Positions 30,669 to 39,499 of a DNA stretch of 40,541 nt are shown here, piece after piece. The stretch's first letter is position 1, and the number at the start of each line of letters is the position of its first letter. The position numbers and the translations under genes were made by a program. Source of the stretch: Kluyvera intermedia (GTDB lineage Bacteria > Pseudomonadota > Gammaproteobacteria > Enterobacterales > Enterobacteriaceae); NCBI RefSeq assembly GCF_021440345.1, contig NZ_JAKCNS010000018.1, positions 1-40,541 on the forward strand. The letters run 5' to 3'. Under the pieces are notes generated by a model that worked only from the letters and a program-made list of their open reading frames with translations, was not told the origin of the DNA and did no database searches.

Positions 30669-30983
30669 ATGAAATGGTTCAAAGCAATGGCGGCGTTTTG
30701 CGCAACGCTTTTGGTGGCTGTCTCGCTGTCTGGCTGCGCGGGTTCGTCAACCAAGGAAAGTACCGGTGGCTACATTGATGATACGGTCATCACCACCAAA
30801 GTGAAAACGGCGCTGTTTGGCGACAAAGAAATTAAATCCAGCGAAATTAATGTGCAGACCTTTAAAGGCCGCGTGCAGCTGAGTGGTTTTGTTTCGTCAT
30901 CCACCGATGCTAAGCGTGCGGTAGAGCTCACGCGGCAGGTGCAGGGCGTACGGCTCGTTGAAAACGACATGAAAATTAAATAA
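30669..30983 (+). CDS. BON-domain lipoprotein
   Basis: This 104-residue envelope lipoprotein begins MKWFKAMAAFCATLLVAVSL, followed by the lipobox LSGCAGSS (Cys23). The rest is a single BON domain (about 36-104), with DDTVITTKVKTALFGD, VQTFKGRVQLSGFVSS and GVRLVENDMKIK. BON domains in OsmY and DolP bind phospholipid membranes; this protein has one copy where those have two. Its role is unknown to me. AAGGAG precedes the ATG. It lies between the tRNA cluster and yqaB, where E. coli has no such gene. Confidence 0.85.
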   Translation: MKWFKAMAAFCATLLVAVSLSGCAGSSTKESTGGYIDDTVITTKVKTALFGDKEIKSSEINVQTFKGRVQLSGFVSSSTDAKRAVELTRQVQGVRLVENDMKIK

Positions 30984-31003
30984 TTGTCGAAAGTCAGAAA
31001 GTG

Positions 31004-31025
31004 AAAGGCGCCTAATGGCGCCTTT
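31004..31025 (+). terminator. Terminator after the BON lipoprotein gene
   Basis: AAAGGCGCC/GGCGCCTTT with loop TAAT, then GTTGT. It is 20 bases past the stop. Confidence 0.8.
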
Positions 31026-31104
31026 GTTGTCTCTATGGCTGTCAGCGACAATGCGCACCTTTTGCGATAAAGTAACAAGACATTATCCGATGGGTGAGAA
31101 GACG

Positions 31105-31671
31105 ATGTACGAGCGCTACGCTGGATTGATTTTTGATATGGATGGCACCATCCTTGATACCGAACCGACGCATCGTAAGGCATGGAAAGAAGTGCTGGGT
31201 CGCTACGGTATGCGTTTTGATGAGCAGGCCATGGTGGCGCTTAACGGCTCGCCGACCTGGCGCATTGCGCAGGCTATTATTGAGAGCCATGAGGCAGATC
31301 TGGATCCCCATCTTCTCGCGCGAGAAAAAACGCAGGCCGTTAAAGAGATGCTGCTGGATTCCGTTACGCCTTTACCGCTGATTGAGGTGGTAAAAGCCTG
31401 GCACGGTCGCCGCCCGATGTCGGTAGGGACGGGGAGTGAAAGTGCGATTGCTGAGGCTCTGCTGGCTCATTTAGGCTTGCGCCACTATTTCGCGGCCGTC
31501 GTTGCGGCCGATCACGTCAAGCAGCATAAACCTGCACCGGATACCTTCTTACTGTGTGCTGAACGTATGGGCGTGGCGCCAGAACGCTGCGTGGTATTTG
31601 AAGACGCTGATTTTGGCCTTCAGGCAGCCGCTGCGGCGGGGATGGATGCCGTTGACGTGCGTCTGCTGTGA
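31105..31671 (+). CDS. yqaB: HAD-family sugar phosphatase YqaB
   Basis: This is a small cytoplasmic phosphatase; E. coli YqaB acts on fructose 1-phosphate and related sugar phosphates. The ATG giving MYERYAGLIFDMDGT yields 188 residues, the E. coli length. HAD motif I is FDMDGTILDTEP with the nucleophile aspartate, motif II SVGTGSES, motif III lysine in HKPAPDTF, and motif IV VVFEDADFG. Thirty residues of upstream open frame overlap the terminator and were rejected. The stop overlaps the yqaA GTG. Confidence 0.93.
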   Translation: MYERYAGLIFDMDGTILDTEPTHRKAWKEVLGRYGMRFDEQAMVALNGSPTWRIAQAIIESHEADLDPHLLAREKTQAVKEMLLDSVTPLPLIEVVKAWHGRRPMSVGTGSESAIAEALLAHLGLRHYFAAVVAADHVKQHKPAPDTFLLCAERMGVAPERCVVFEDADFGLQAAAAAGMDAVDVRLL

Positions 31672-32096
31672 ATGAACTTCTGGCGCTGGGGTCGCTGTTT
31701 GCAAGCAGCTTTCTCAGTGCGACGCTGCTGCCAGGAAACTCTGAAGCGGTATTGGTTGCATTGTTGCTTTCCGGGGCCAGTAAACCTTGGCTTTTAGTAG
31801 CAATAGCAACAATGGGTAATAGCCTTGGCGGGGCAACTAACGTTATTCTTGGTCGTTTTTTCCCATTACGCAAAACATCGCGTTGGCAGGAAAAGGCAGT
31901 TGGCTGGCTACGTCGTTACGGCGCGGCTACGCTACTGTTGAGCTGGATGCCAGTCATTGGCGATTTGCTGTGCCTGCTGGCAGGGTGGATGCGCATTTCC
32001 TGGGGACCGGTACTCTTTTTTTTATGCCTTGGTAAAGCGTTACGCTACGTCGTTGTGGCGGCGTTGACGCTCCAGGGCATGACGTGGTGGCACTAA
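31668..32096 (+). CDS. yqaA: DedA/SNARE-associated-type inner membrane protein YqaA
   Basis: This 142-residue membrane protein starts with GTG overlapping the yqaB stop (GTGA), so it is translationally coupled. It contains ATLLPGNSEAVLVALLLS and SLGGATNVILGRFFPLRK, which match E. coli YqaA, and several hydrophobic stretches. The family (VTT/DedA-related) is linked to membrane lipid homeostasis, but no specific role is known to me. No ATG is available in frame near the N-terminus. Confidence 0.9.
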   Translation: MNELLALGSLFASSFLSATLLPGNSEAVLVALLLSGASKPWLLVAIATMGNSLGGATNVILGRFFPLRKTSRWQEKAVGWLRRYGAATLLLSWMPVIGDLLCLLAGWMRISWGPVLFFLCLGKALRYVVVAALTLQGMTWWH

Positions 32097-32177
32097 TTGG
32101 AGGGTTGGTGGACGAGTCCCCATCTCCGCGAAGACAATTATGCTTAATAAAATGAATTCGACAGGCGGGAGGTCAAT

Positions 32178-33722
32178 TTGATCCCGGACGTATCACAGGC
32201 GCTGTCCTGGCTGGAAAAACATCCTCAGGCTCTTCAAGGGATCCAGCGCGGTCTTGAGCGTGAAACTCTTCGTGTTAATGCCGATGGCTCATTGGCAACA
32301 ACCGGTCATCCGGAGGCGTTAGGCTCCACGCTGACCCACAAATGGATAACCACGGACTTTGCCGAAGCGCTGCTGGAGTTTATTACTCCTGTTGATGGCG
32401 ATATTGACCACATGCTGACGCTATTGCGCGACGTGCACCGCTATACCGCACGGCAGCTAGGTGATGAGCGTATGTGGCCGCTGAGCATGCCGTGCTATAT
32501 CGCACCGGGTCAGGATATCGAACTGGCGCAGTACGGTACCTCTAACGTTGGGCGTTTGAAAACGCTGTACCGTGAAGGGCTTAAAAACCGCTACGGTGCG
32601 TTGATGCAGACGATTTCTGGCGTTCACTATAACTTCTCGCTGCCGATGGCATTCTGGCAGGCGAAATGCGGCGTGCACGATAAAGAGGCGATTTCTGCGG
32701 GCTATTTCCGTCTGATTCGTAACTATTATCGCTTCGGCTGGGTTATTCCGTATCTGTTCGGTGCCTCCCCGGCTATTTGCTCTTCATTCCTGCAGGGCAA
32801 ACCGACGACGCTGCCGTTTGAAAAAACCGACTGCGGCATGTACTACCTGCCTTACGCAACCTCGCTGCGCCTGAGCGACCTGGGTTATACCAATAAGTCG
32901 CAAAGCAATCTCGGAATTACGTTTAACGAATTGCATGAATATGTGGCAGGATTGAAGCGGGCCATTAAAACACCGTCGGAAGAGTATGCGCGCATTGGTC
33001 TTGAGAAAGACGGTAAGCATCTGCAGATCAACAGCAACATTCTGCAAATTGAGAATGAGCTGTATGCGCCGATTCGTCCAAAACGCGTAACCCGCGACGG
33101 CGAAACACCATCTGATGCGCTGCTGCGCGGCGGCATCGAGTACATCGAAGTGCGCTCGCTCGACATCAACCCGTTCTCGCCGATTGGCGTTGACGAACAA
33201 CAGATCCGCTTCCTGGACCTGTTTATGGTGTGGTGCGTGCTGGCCGATGCGCCGGAAATGAGCAGCGATGAACTGCTGTGTACCCGTACCAACTGGAATC
33301 GCGTGATTCTGGAAGGGCGTAAACCGGGTCTGACGCTGGGCATTGGTTGTGAAACCGCGCAGTTCCCGCTGACCAAAGTTGGTAAAGACCTGTTCCATGA
33401 CCTTAAACGCGTTGCACAGACGCTGGACGGCATGAACGGCGGTACTGAGTATCAAAAAGTCTGTGATGAACTGGTGGCCAGCTTTGATAACCCAGATTTA
33501 ACCTTCTCCGCGCGCATTCTGCGTTCTATGCTTGAGAGTGGAATTGGTGGTACCGGTAAAGCGCTGGCGGAACAGTACCGCACGATGCTGCGTGAAGAGC
33601 CGTTAGAAGTGCTGAGTGAAGAGGATTTCGCGAAAGAGCGTGATGCGTCCAGAGAGCGTCAGCGTCAGATTGAAGCAGCGGATAGCGAATCGTTTGAAGC
33701 GCTGCTGGCGAGACACGCTTGA
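32178..33722 (+). CDS. gshA: Glutamate-cysteine ligase
   Basis: GshA performs the first and limiting step of glutathione synthesis, joining glutamate to cysteine with ATP. It has 514 residues (E. coli 518). The start is TTG ([12 protein letters not shown]), with GGGAGG upstream; E. coli gshA also uses TTG, which may hold translation down. Conserved segments include [10 protein letters not shown] near residue 30, [11 protein letters not shown] in the middle and [17 protein letters not shown]. It is followed by the sRNA gene micA on the opposite strand. Confidence 0.96.
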   Translation: MIPDVSQALSWLEKHPQALQGIQRGLERETLRVNADGSLATTGHPEALGSTLTHKWITTDFAEALLEFITPVDGDIDHMLTLLRDVHRYTARQLGDERMWPLSMPCYIAPGQDIELAQYGTSNVGRLKTLYREGLKNRYGALMQTISGVHYNFSLPMAFWQAKCGVHDKEAISAGYFRLIRNYYRFGWVIPYLFGASPAICSSFLQGKPTTLPFEKTDCGMYYLPYATSLRLSDLGYTNKSQSNLGITFNELHEYVAGLKRAIKTPSEEYARIGLEKDGKHLQINSNILQIENELYAPIRPKRVTRDGETPSDALLRGGIEYIEVRSLDINPFSPIGVDEQQIRFLDLFMVWCVLADAPEMSSDELLCTRTNWNRVILEGRKPGLTLGIGCETAQFPLTKVGKDLFHDLKRVAQTLDGMNGGTEYQKVCDELVASFDNPDLTFSARILRSMLESGIGGTGKALAEQYRTMLREEPLEVLSEEDFAKERDASRERQRQIEAADSESFEALLARHA

Positions 33723-33730
33723 TACAAAAG

Positions 33731-33803
33731 AAAAAGGCCACATCACTGTGGCCAAAATATACATCTCTAAATCAGGGATGATGATAACAAATGCGCGTCT
33801 TTC
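33731..33803 (-). ncRNA. micA: MicA small RNA
   Basis: Read on the minus strand it begins GAAAGACGCGCATTTG, continues TTATCATCATCCCTGA and ends in a GGCCACA/TGTGGCC stem followed by TTTTT. Both position (between gshA and luxS) and sequence match E. coli MicA. MicA is an Hfq-dependent RNA that represses ompA and other outer-membrane genes; its 5' part is the seed. The terminator loop differs from E. coli while the seed is unchanged, as expected of a real sRNA. Confidence 0.95.
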
Positions 33804-33809
33804 ATATAC

Positions 33810-33837
33810 TAAGACTGGCATTGGAACAAAGAGTTCA
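33810..33837 (-). promoter_or_regulatory. SigmaE-type promoter of micA
   Basis: On the minus strand GAACTC and TCTTA are 16 bases apart, resembling the sigmaE elements GGAACTT and TCTGA. The predicted start is the first base of MicA, about 7 bases downstream. E. coli micA is sigmaE-dependent. Confidence 0.7.
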
Positions 33838-33981
33838 GTTTATTTTAAAAAAAATCACATTATCCTGAAGCAGAACGAGACGTATTGCATAAAGTTGATT
33901 CTACTCAATGAGTTGTGTTTATAACTTGATAGAAAAAAGTGCAACGTTCGGGAGCATGAAGGTGATATCGGAGGTTACGAA

Positions 33982-34497
33982 ATGCCGTTGTTAGATAGCT
34001 TCACAGTCGATCATACCCGTATGGAAGCCCCAGCCGTTCGCGTGGCGAAGAAGATGAATACCCCGCACGGCGACGCAATCACGGTTTTTGACCTGCGTTT
34101 TTGCATACCAAACCAGGAAGTGATGCCGGAAAAAGGCATCCACACTCTTGAGCACCTGTTTGCAGGTTTCATGCGTGACCATCTGAACGGTAACGGCGTT
34201 GAAATTATCGATATCTCGCCGATGGGTTGCCGTACTGGCTTCTACATGAGCCTGATTGGCACGCCGGAAGAGCAACGCGTCGCGGATGCCTGGAAAGCGG
34301 CTATGGCCGATGTCCTGAAAGTGAAGGATCAAAACCAGATCCCTGAACTGAACGTTTATCAGTGTGGCACCTACCAAATGCACTCGCTGAGCGAAGCGCA
34401 GGACATTGCTCGTCACATTATTGACCGCGGTGTACGCATCAACAGCAATGATGAACTGGCGCTGCCAAAAGAGACGCTGCAGGAACTGCACATCTAG
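33982..34497 (+). CDS. luxS: S-ribosylhomocysteine lyase LuxS
   Basis: LuxS cleaves S-ribosylhomocysteine to homocysteine and DPD, the precursor of autoinducer-2. It has 171 residues, the normal length. The metal ligands His54, His58 and Cys128 are in HTLEHLF and YQCGTYQ. The catalytic Cys83 (MGCRTGF) and Glu57 are also present. GGAGG lies before the ATG. A strong terminator follows. Confidence 0.97.
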   Translation: MPLLDSFTVDHTRMEAPAVRVAKKMNTPHGDAITVFDLRFCIPNQEVMPEKGIHTLEHLFAGFMRDHLNGNGVEIIDISPMGCRTGFYMSLIGTPEEQRVADAWKAAMADVLKVKDQNQIPELNVYQCGTYQMHSLSEAQDIARHIIDRGVRINSNDELALPKETLQELHI

Positions 34498-34517
34498 TTT
34501 CTCAACCAGAGACAGAT

Positions 34518-34546
34518 AAAACCCGGGGCTTTCCCCGGGTTTTTTT
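34518..34546 (+). terminator. luxS terminator
   Basis: ACCCGGGG/CCCCGGGT stem with a 4-base loop and seven Ts. Confidence 0.93.
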
Positions 34547-34633
34547 ATTATTGGCGATGTGTACGGATGACGCGAAGGGGCGGGCATTGATTGCCGATGG
34601 AGGCGTTGGCCACAGATTTTTGGCTGAAGTCAT

Positions 34634-34664
34634 AAAAAAAGCCAGCTCGTTTGAGCTGGCTTTT
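34634..34664. terminator. Bidirectional terminator after emrB
   Basis: GCCAGCTC/GAGCTGGC with a 4-base loop, flanked by seven As on the left and four Ts on the right. The A-run gives a strong T-run for the minus-strand emrB transcript. Confidence 0.9.
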
Positions 34665-34666
34665 CG

Positions 34667-36205
34667 TTAGTGAGCGCCTCCGCCACCACCCCCGGCACCG
34701 AACGGCGGCTTGGCAAACCACACCAGCCCCAACAGCACCAGGAAGATCCCTGCCGAAATCCAGAAGATCTCGTTGGCAGAAACAATCAGCCCCTGATTGG
34801 TTATCTGCTGGGCTATCCAGCCGGAAGCCTGCTGCTGCGTCATCCCCATGCTTTGCAGCTGATCGTACATCTGCTGAGCATTAGGGTTGAACGGCGTCAC
34901 GGATTCCGTGAGCTGCGCGTGGTGCATAGCCTCGCGGTTGGTCCACAGCGTGGTGGTTATCGATGTGCCGATAGAGCCTGCCAGCGTACGCGTAAAGTTA
35001 GACAGGCTCGATGCGGCCGCCAGACGCTCAGGCGGTAGCCCGGAGAGCGTGATAGTGGTCAACGGCATGAAGAAGCACGCAACGGCGAAGCCCTGAATAA
35101 ACTGCGGCCACGCCGACGCGCCGAAGTCCATCCCCGGCTCGAAGGTATAAGCACGCCAGTAGAAACAGACGGCATACATGATAAAACTGAACGTTACCAA
35201 ACGGCGCATATCCAGCTTATGGGCAAAGCGGCCGATAATCGGCGACAGGATGACGGGGATTATCCCAACCGGCGCAGACGCCAGACCTGCCCACGTGGCG
35301 GTATAGCCGTAGACCTCCTGCAATAGCTGCGGTAGCAGAACAATGGCACCGAAGTAGAGCATGTAGGCCAGACTGATACACAAACAGCCGATGGTAAAGT
35401 TTCGCGATTTAAACAGCGAGAGATCGACTATCGGGTTGTCGTCGGTGAGTTCCCAGACAATCAGGAAACTTAGCGAGACGACCGCCACCACGGTCAGTAC
35501 GATTATCTCGGTTGAGTTAAACCAGTCGAGCTCTTTCCCCTGGTCGAGCATGACCTGAAGGCTACCGATCCCCAGCACCAATAGCGCCAGGCCGATGCCG
35601 TCGATACGACGCTGCTCGGTTCGCGTTTCGCGTCCACGCAGGCTCTGAAGGCTCAATAACACCACCAGAGCACCGATAGGCACGTTGATGAAGAAGATCC
35701 AGCCCCAGTGGTAGTTATCGCTGATAAAGCCACCGAGGATTGGCCCGCAAATCGGTGCCACAATCACCGTCATCGACCACAGCGCCAGCGCAATAGAGCG
35801 CTTGGCCGGTGGGTAGTTGCTCAGTAGCAGACTCTGCGACAGCGGAATCAGCGGCCCGGCGACAATCCCCTGGATGACGCGGAAGAAGATGAGCATGCTG
35901 AGGCTGTTGGACATCCCGCACGCCCACGACGCGATGACGAAGGCGACGGTTGACCACATGAAAAGTCTGACCTCACCGACGCGCTTCGCCAGCCAGCCAG
36001 TAATCGGGATCGAGATGGCGTTGGCCACCCCGAATGAGGTAATAACCCATGTCCCCTGGCTCAATGACGAGCCAAGGTTCCCGGCAATCGTGGGGATAGC
36101 CACGTTGGCGATGGTGGAGTCAAGCACCTGCATGAATGTCGCAAGCGACAGCGCAATGGTCATAATGACCAGCTGCGCGCCTTCTAGCGGTTTTTGCGGT
36201 TGCAT
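34667..36205 (-). CDS. emrB: Multidrug efflux MFS transporter EmrB
   Basis: EmrB is the 14-segment inner-membrane proton/drug antiporter of the EmrAB-TolC pump, which exports hydrophobic agents such as CCCP and nalidixic acid. The ATG at MQPQKPLEGAQLV gives 512 residues, the E. coli length. The DHA2 motif region VLDSTIANVAIPTIAG and SPIIGRFAHKLDMRR are visible. The C-terminus is a glycine-rich tail ending AGGGGGGAH, as in E. coli. It lies 16 bases after emrA in the same operon. Confidence 0.96.
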   Translation of the reverse strand: MQPQKPLEGAQLVIMTIALSLATFMQVLDSTIANVAIPTIAGNLGSSLSQGTWVITSFGVANAISIPITGWLAKRVGEVRLFMWSTVAFVIASWACGMSNSLSMLIFFRVIQGIVAGPLIPLSQSLLLSNYPPAKRSIALALWSMTVIVAPICGPILGGFISDNYHWGWIFFINVPIGALVVLLSLQSLRGRETRTEQRRIDGIGLALLVLGIGSLQVMLDQGKELDWFNSTEIIVLTVVAVVSLSFLIVWELTDDNPIVDLSLFKSRNFTIGCLCISLAYMLYFGAIVLLPQLLQEVYGYTATWAGLASAPVGIIPVILSPIIGRFAHKLDMRRLVTFSFIMYAVCFYWRAYTFEPGMDFGASAWPQFIQGFAVACFFMPLTTITLSGLPPERLAAASSLSNFTRTLAGSIGTSITTTLWTNREAMHHAQLTESVTPFNPNAQQMYDQLQSMGMTQQQASGWIAQQITNQGLIVSANEIFWISAGIFLVLLGLVWFAKPPFGAGGGGGGAH

Positions 36206-36221
36206 TACGCGCACCCCAGCA

Positions 36222-37394
36222 TTAGTTGGCGTTGGCCTGGACGATGTCGTTAATCAGCTTGTTCACCGGTTCGAGGCTGATTTCACGCGCATTGCTTTCG
36301 TATACCGGGCTGGTGCGGATCTGGTTAGCCAGCATCTGCCCTTCACGGTTGGAGGTGTCCACTTTAACCAATGTCGACAGGCCAATACGCAGCGGGTGTT
36401 TCGCCAGCTGGTTGGCATCCAGTTCAATACGCACCGGCAGACGCTGGACGACTTTGATCCAGTTACCGGTGGCGTTTTGCGCCGGCAGCAGGGAGAAGGC
36501 GCTACCGGTACCCATGTCCAGACCGACCACTTTACCGGTGTACTTCACATCATCGCCGTAAATATCACTGATGACGGTCACCGGCTGGCCAATCCGCATG
36601 TGCGCAAGCTGCGTCTCTTTAAAGTTAGCATCAACCCACAGGTTGCTTGCTGGCACAACGGCCATCAGCGGGGTGGTTGGGCTAATCTGCGCACCTGGCT
36701 GCACGGAACGACGGGAAACGTAGCCGCTCATCGGGCTGACGATTTTGGTACGCTGCAGCGCAAGCCATGCGTTACGCACGTCGGTCGCCGCCTGGCGAAC
36801 GGTAGGCTGCTCTTCCAGCGTGGAGCCGAGAATCATCGCCTGGTTGGCGTTGTACTGCTGAACCGCGACGTTCAGCGCTGCCTGAGCGCTGGTGACGGCG
36901 TCTCTGGCGTGCTGCAGTTCTTCGCGGCCAATCAGGTTGGCACTGCCCAGCGGAATACGACGATTAAGGTCGGTCTGCGCCTGCGACAGCGTGGTTTTAC
37001 GAATTTCGATGTTAGCCTGCAGCTGCTTGTTGTTGATCATCAGCTGGCGCATCTGACGTACGCTGGAGGCCAGCGTGGTCTGTGCTTTTTCGAAAGCCTG
37101 TTGAGCATCGGTCTGGTCCAGAGTCACCAGCACGTCGCCTTGTTGGATGTAGTCGGTGTTATCGGCCCAGACTTTGGTGACGCTACCGGATACCTGCGAC
37201 ATGATTTGAACCTGGTTGCCAGCCACGTATGCATCATCGGTTTCCTCGAAGTGACGCAAGACTAAAAACCAGTAGCTGCCATAGATAATGCCAATAATAA
37301 CAAAGAGCAAGGTCAACAAGATGAGGATGCGATTACGCTTGCCTTTCTTGTTGGCGGGTTGCTGCGGGGCTTGAGTCTCCGCATTTGCGCTCAT
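36222..37394 (-). CDS. emrA: EmrA, membrane fusion protein
   Basis: EmrA is the periplasmic adaptor that joins EmrB to TolC. The ATG at MSANAETQAPQQP, with GGAG upstream, gives 390 residues, the E. coli length. A cytoplasmic basic tail (KKGKRNR) precedes a single membrane helix (ILILLTLLFVIIGIIYG). Then come a lipoyl-like half-motif (VSGSVTKVWADNTDYIQQGD), a coiled-coil hairpin (about 95-210), the second lipoyl half (ISPMSGYVSRRSVQPGAQI) and a beta-barrel. Confidence 0.95.
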   Translation of the reverse strand: MSANAETQAPQQPANKKGKRNRILILLTLLFVIIGIIYGSYWFLVLRHFEETDDAYVAGNQVQIMSQVSGSVTKVWADNTDYIQQGDVLVTLDQTDAQQAFEKAQTTLASSVRQMRQLMINNKQLQANIEIRKTTLSQAQTDLNRRIPLGSANLIGREELQHARDAVTSAQAALNVAVQQYNANQAMILGSTLEEQPTVRQAATDVRNAWLALQRTKIVSPMSGYVSRRSVQPGAQISPTTPLMAVVPASNLWVDANFKETQLAHMRIGQPVTVISDIYGDDVKYTGKVVGLDMGTGSAFSLLPAQNATGNWIKVVQRLPVRIELDANQLAKHPLRIGLSTLVKVDTSNREGQMLANQIRTSPVYESNAREISLEPVNKLINDIVQANAN

Positions 37395-37448
37395 GTGATT
37401 CTCCACATTCTTATTATTTATATCGGCTTAAGCCGACTTGTTTACCGT

Positions 37449-37476
37449 AAAAAGCCAGCAGGGATTATCTGCTGGC
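37449..37476 (-). terminator. Terminator-like hairpin between mprA and emrA
   Basis: On the minus strand GCCAGCAG/CTGCTGGC with a 7-base loop is followed by TTTTT. Inside the mprA-emrA-emrB operon this would stop part of the transcripts before the pump genes. A 14-base palindrome, TCGGCTTAAGCCGA (37423-37436), lies between it and emrA. Confidence 0.65.
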
Positions 37477-37506
37477 CTGTTTGTTTTCGTTTTTATCGCG
37501 GTAGTA

Positions 37507-38037
37507 TCAGCGCAGGGCGTCAAGCACTGTGCCATCCTCTTCCATCTGGTCCAGACGGGTAAGAAGTTTGCGGGTGATATGTTCGAGCTGGTCTTTCTCT
37601 GCGTGGCTTAATGACGACCAAAGCTGATGCAGGCAGTTATGCTGAGGAGGCAGAACCTCGTTCAGGAACTCACGACCTTTGTCGGTGAGCTGCAGATGCA
37701 GACAGCGGCGGTCATTGTCGCTTTCGCGGCGTTCGATCCAGCCACGTTTTTCCAGCTCATCGGCAATGCGGGTGGCATTAGTACGCGATGAGCCCAGCGC
37801 GCAGCTGAGTTCGGAGGGCTGAATACTGTGATTTTCTTGAGACTCCAGCGTGATTAGCGCCATAAACAACGTCTCGTTAATCCCCTGTGCTTTCAGCATC
37901 TTATTGCGATTATCCAGCAGTTTGCCTTGCATGTGCATGCAAAGACGGGTCAGCAGAATTTCCTGGAACGGAAAATCTTCGCTGCGGCTGGCGCGGAATT
38001 TTAGCATTTGTTCAATGGGCGTAAACGAACTATCCAT
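37507..38037 (-). CDS. mprA: MarR-family repressor MprA (EmrR)
   Basis: This winged-helix repressor of the emr operon releases DNA when it binds uncouplers and similar drugs. The 176 residues match E. coli. The recognition region is [26 protein letters not shown] in two parts (about residues 73-98), followed by the wing with [17 protein letters not shown]. It is the first gene of the operon. A GTTAC-N10-GTAAC inverted repeat stands just upstream. Confidence 0.95.
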   Translation of the reverse strand: MDSSFTPIEQMLKFRASRSEDFPFQEILLTRLCMHMQGKLLDNRNKMLKAQGINETLFMALITLESQENHSIQPSELSCALGSSRTNATRIADELEKRGWIERRESDNDRRCLHLQLTDKGREFLNEVLPPQHNCLHQLWSSLSHAEKDQLEHITRKLLTRLDQMEEDGTVLDALR

Positions 38038-38055
38038 CTGGGCATTACCTCATTA

Positions 38056-38086
38056 GTTACAGTCGATATAGTAACGAGAGTGACAA
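38056..38086 (-). promoter_or_regulatory. emr operon promoter region with MarR-type inverted repeat
   Basis: GTTAC (38056-38060) and GTAAC (38071-38075) form an inverted repeat about 20 bases before the mprA ATG. On the minus strand a TTGTCA -35-like element (38081-38086) lies just upstream. It is the likely autoregulatory operator of MprA. Confidence 0.5.
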
Positions 38087-38172
38087 ATAAAGTAAATGAA
38101 TTAATTGCCGTAATTTATGTAGATAATCTATGACATACGCGCGCCGGGCGACTGGACCCGGCGTTCGCTGCT

Positions 38173-39354
38173 TTATTCCGCTTCCTGACGGTGATAGCCC
38201 CACCACCACACCAGCAAATTGGCCACTGCCATCAGGCTACCCGCCAGACAAACGCCCAGCCAGCCCGCATGCTGCCATGCTGAGGCCGATAGCAGTGAAC
38301 CTGCCGCGCCGCCGATAAAGTAGCTGGTCATATAGCCTGCCGTCAGACGGTTACGCGCATCGGGCTGCACCCGGTAAATGACCGTCTGGTTGGTGATGTG
38401 TACACCCTGCACCATCAGGTCGAGCACCAGAATGCCGACAATTAGCGCGATTGCCGAAGTGTGTCCAAACCAGATAGCTACCCATGACAGCAGCAGGAGC
38501 ACCAGCCCCCACGTGGTGGTCAGATGCGCTTTACCCTTATCGGCCAGCCCGCCAACCGGACGTGCGCCCAGCGCCCCTGCGGCACCCGCCAGGCCAAATA
38601 GGCCGATGGTGGCTTCCGAGTAGTTAAACGGTGCGCCGGACAGCAAAAATGCCATCGAAGTCCACAGAATGCTGAAGTTGGAAAAGGTCAGGCAGCCCAG
38701 CAGCGCGCGGGTGCGCAGCAGTTTATCGCGAGTAAAGAGGCTAAAAATCGACCCCAGCAGTTGCCCATAGTTGAGGTGGTTCTGCTGTTTGAGCGTTGGC
38801 AGACCGCGCCACAGGGCCAGCGCCAGCAGCACCATGAGCACGGTGGCAACCCAGTAAACGGTACGCCAGCCACCGAGGCTTGCCAGAAGCCCGGCGACGG
38901 TACGTGCCAGCAAGATGCCCAGCAGCAGTCCGCTCATCACCGTCCCGACCACCTTACCGCGTTTTTCGGGCGCGGCGAGAGTGGCGGCCAGCGGGACCAG
39001 CAGCTGCGCCACAACCGAGAACAGGCCGGTGAGGGCGGTGCCCAGAATCATCATCGCCAGAGAGCTGCTGTTGGCGGTGATAAGCATCCCGCCTGCCGAC
39101 AGCAGCGTCATGGTGACAATCAGCCGACGACGCTCAAACATGTCGCCCAGCGGAACCAGAAACAGCAGCCCGCAGGCATAACCAAGCTGGGCGGCAGTGA
39201 CGATAAACCCAGCCTGGCTGGCGCTCAGCGAAAAGTTGCGGGCGATGGTTTCCAGCAACGGTTGAGCATAGTAGTTACTGGCAACAGCCAGCCCCGTGGC
39301 AATCGACATTAAGGCGATAAGTGCTGGGCTAAGCCCATGCGAAGGTTTGGTCAT
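38173..39354 (-). CDS. Major facilitator superfamily transporter (YgaY-like)
   Basis: This 12-segment inner-membrane transporter has 393 residues and is intact from MTKPSHGLSPALIALMSI to a short polar tail. The loop GDMFERRRLIV is the MFS motif between segments 2 and 3, and GARPVGGLADKGKAHL the matching loop in the second half. The position next to proX and before mprA corresponds to E. coli ygaY, a disrupted gene in K-12. Its substrate is unknown; drug export is a guess from the family. Confidence 0.85.
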   Translation of the reverse strand: MTKPSHGLSPALIALMSIATGLAVASNYYAQPLLETIARNFSLSASQAGFIVTAAQLGYACGLLFLVPLGDMFERRRLIVTMTLLSAGGMLITANSSSLAMMILGTALTGLFSVVAQLLVPLAATLAAPEKRGKVVGTVMSGLLLGILLARTVAGLLASLGGWRTVYWVATVLMVLLALALWRGLPTLKQQNHLNYGQLLGSIFSLFTRDKLLRTRALLGCLTFSNFSILWTSMAFLLSGAPFNYSEATIGLFGLAGAAGALGARPVGGLADKGKAHLTTTWGLVLLLLSWVAIWFGHTSAIALIVGILVLDLMVQGVHITNQTVIYRVQPDARNRLTAGYMTSYFIGGAAGSLLSASAWQHAGWLGVCLAGSLMAVANLLVWWWGYHRQEAE

Positions 39355-39456
39355 TGTTTAAGAAATTGTTGGGGAGAATGTTAGCAATCATAACGAAAGG
39401 CGGCGGGGAGGGGGAAAATGTTGCGTAGCGGAATGTGCCATTGCGATTGTGGGGAA

Positions 39457-39483
39457 ACTCCCGGCACCTTGTGCGCCGGGAGT
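39457..39483 (-). terminator. Terminator after proX
   Basis: On the minus strand a 9-base stem ACTCCCGGC/GCCGGGAGT, with further pairing in the loop, is followed by TTTCCCC. It lies 17 bases past the proX stop. Confidence 0.65.
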
Positions 39484-39499
39484 AGTGGAGCTCGTTAAT

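Noticed and set aside
29929-31025. Genomic island or prophage at the tRNA cluster
   Set aside because: No integrase, no repeated tRNA 3' end and no mobility genes. Only one small gene differs from the E. coli order.
35817-37265. 482-codon plus-strand frame across emrB-emrA
   Set aside because: It spans two real genes on the other strand and has no recognisable domain.
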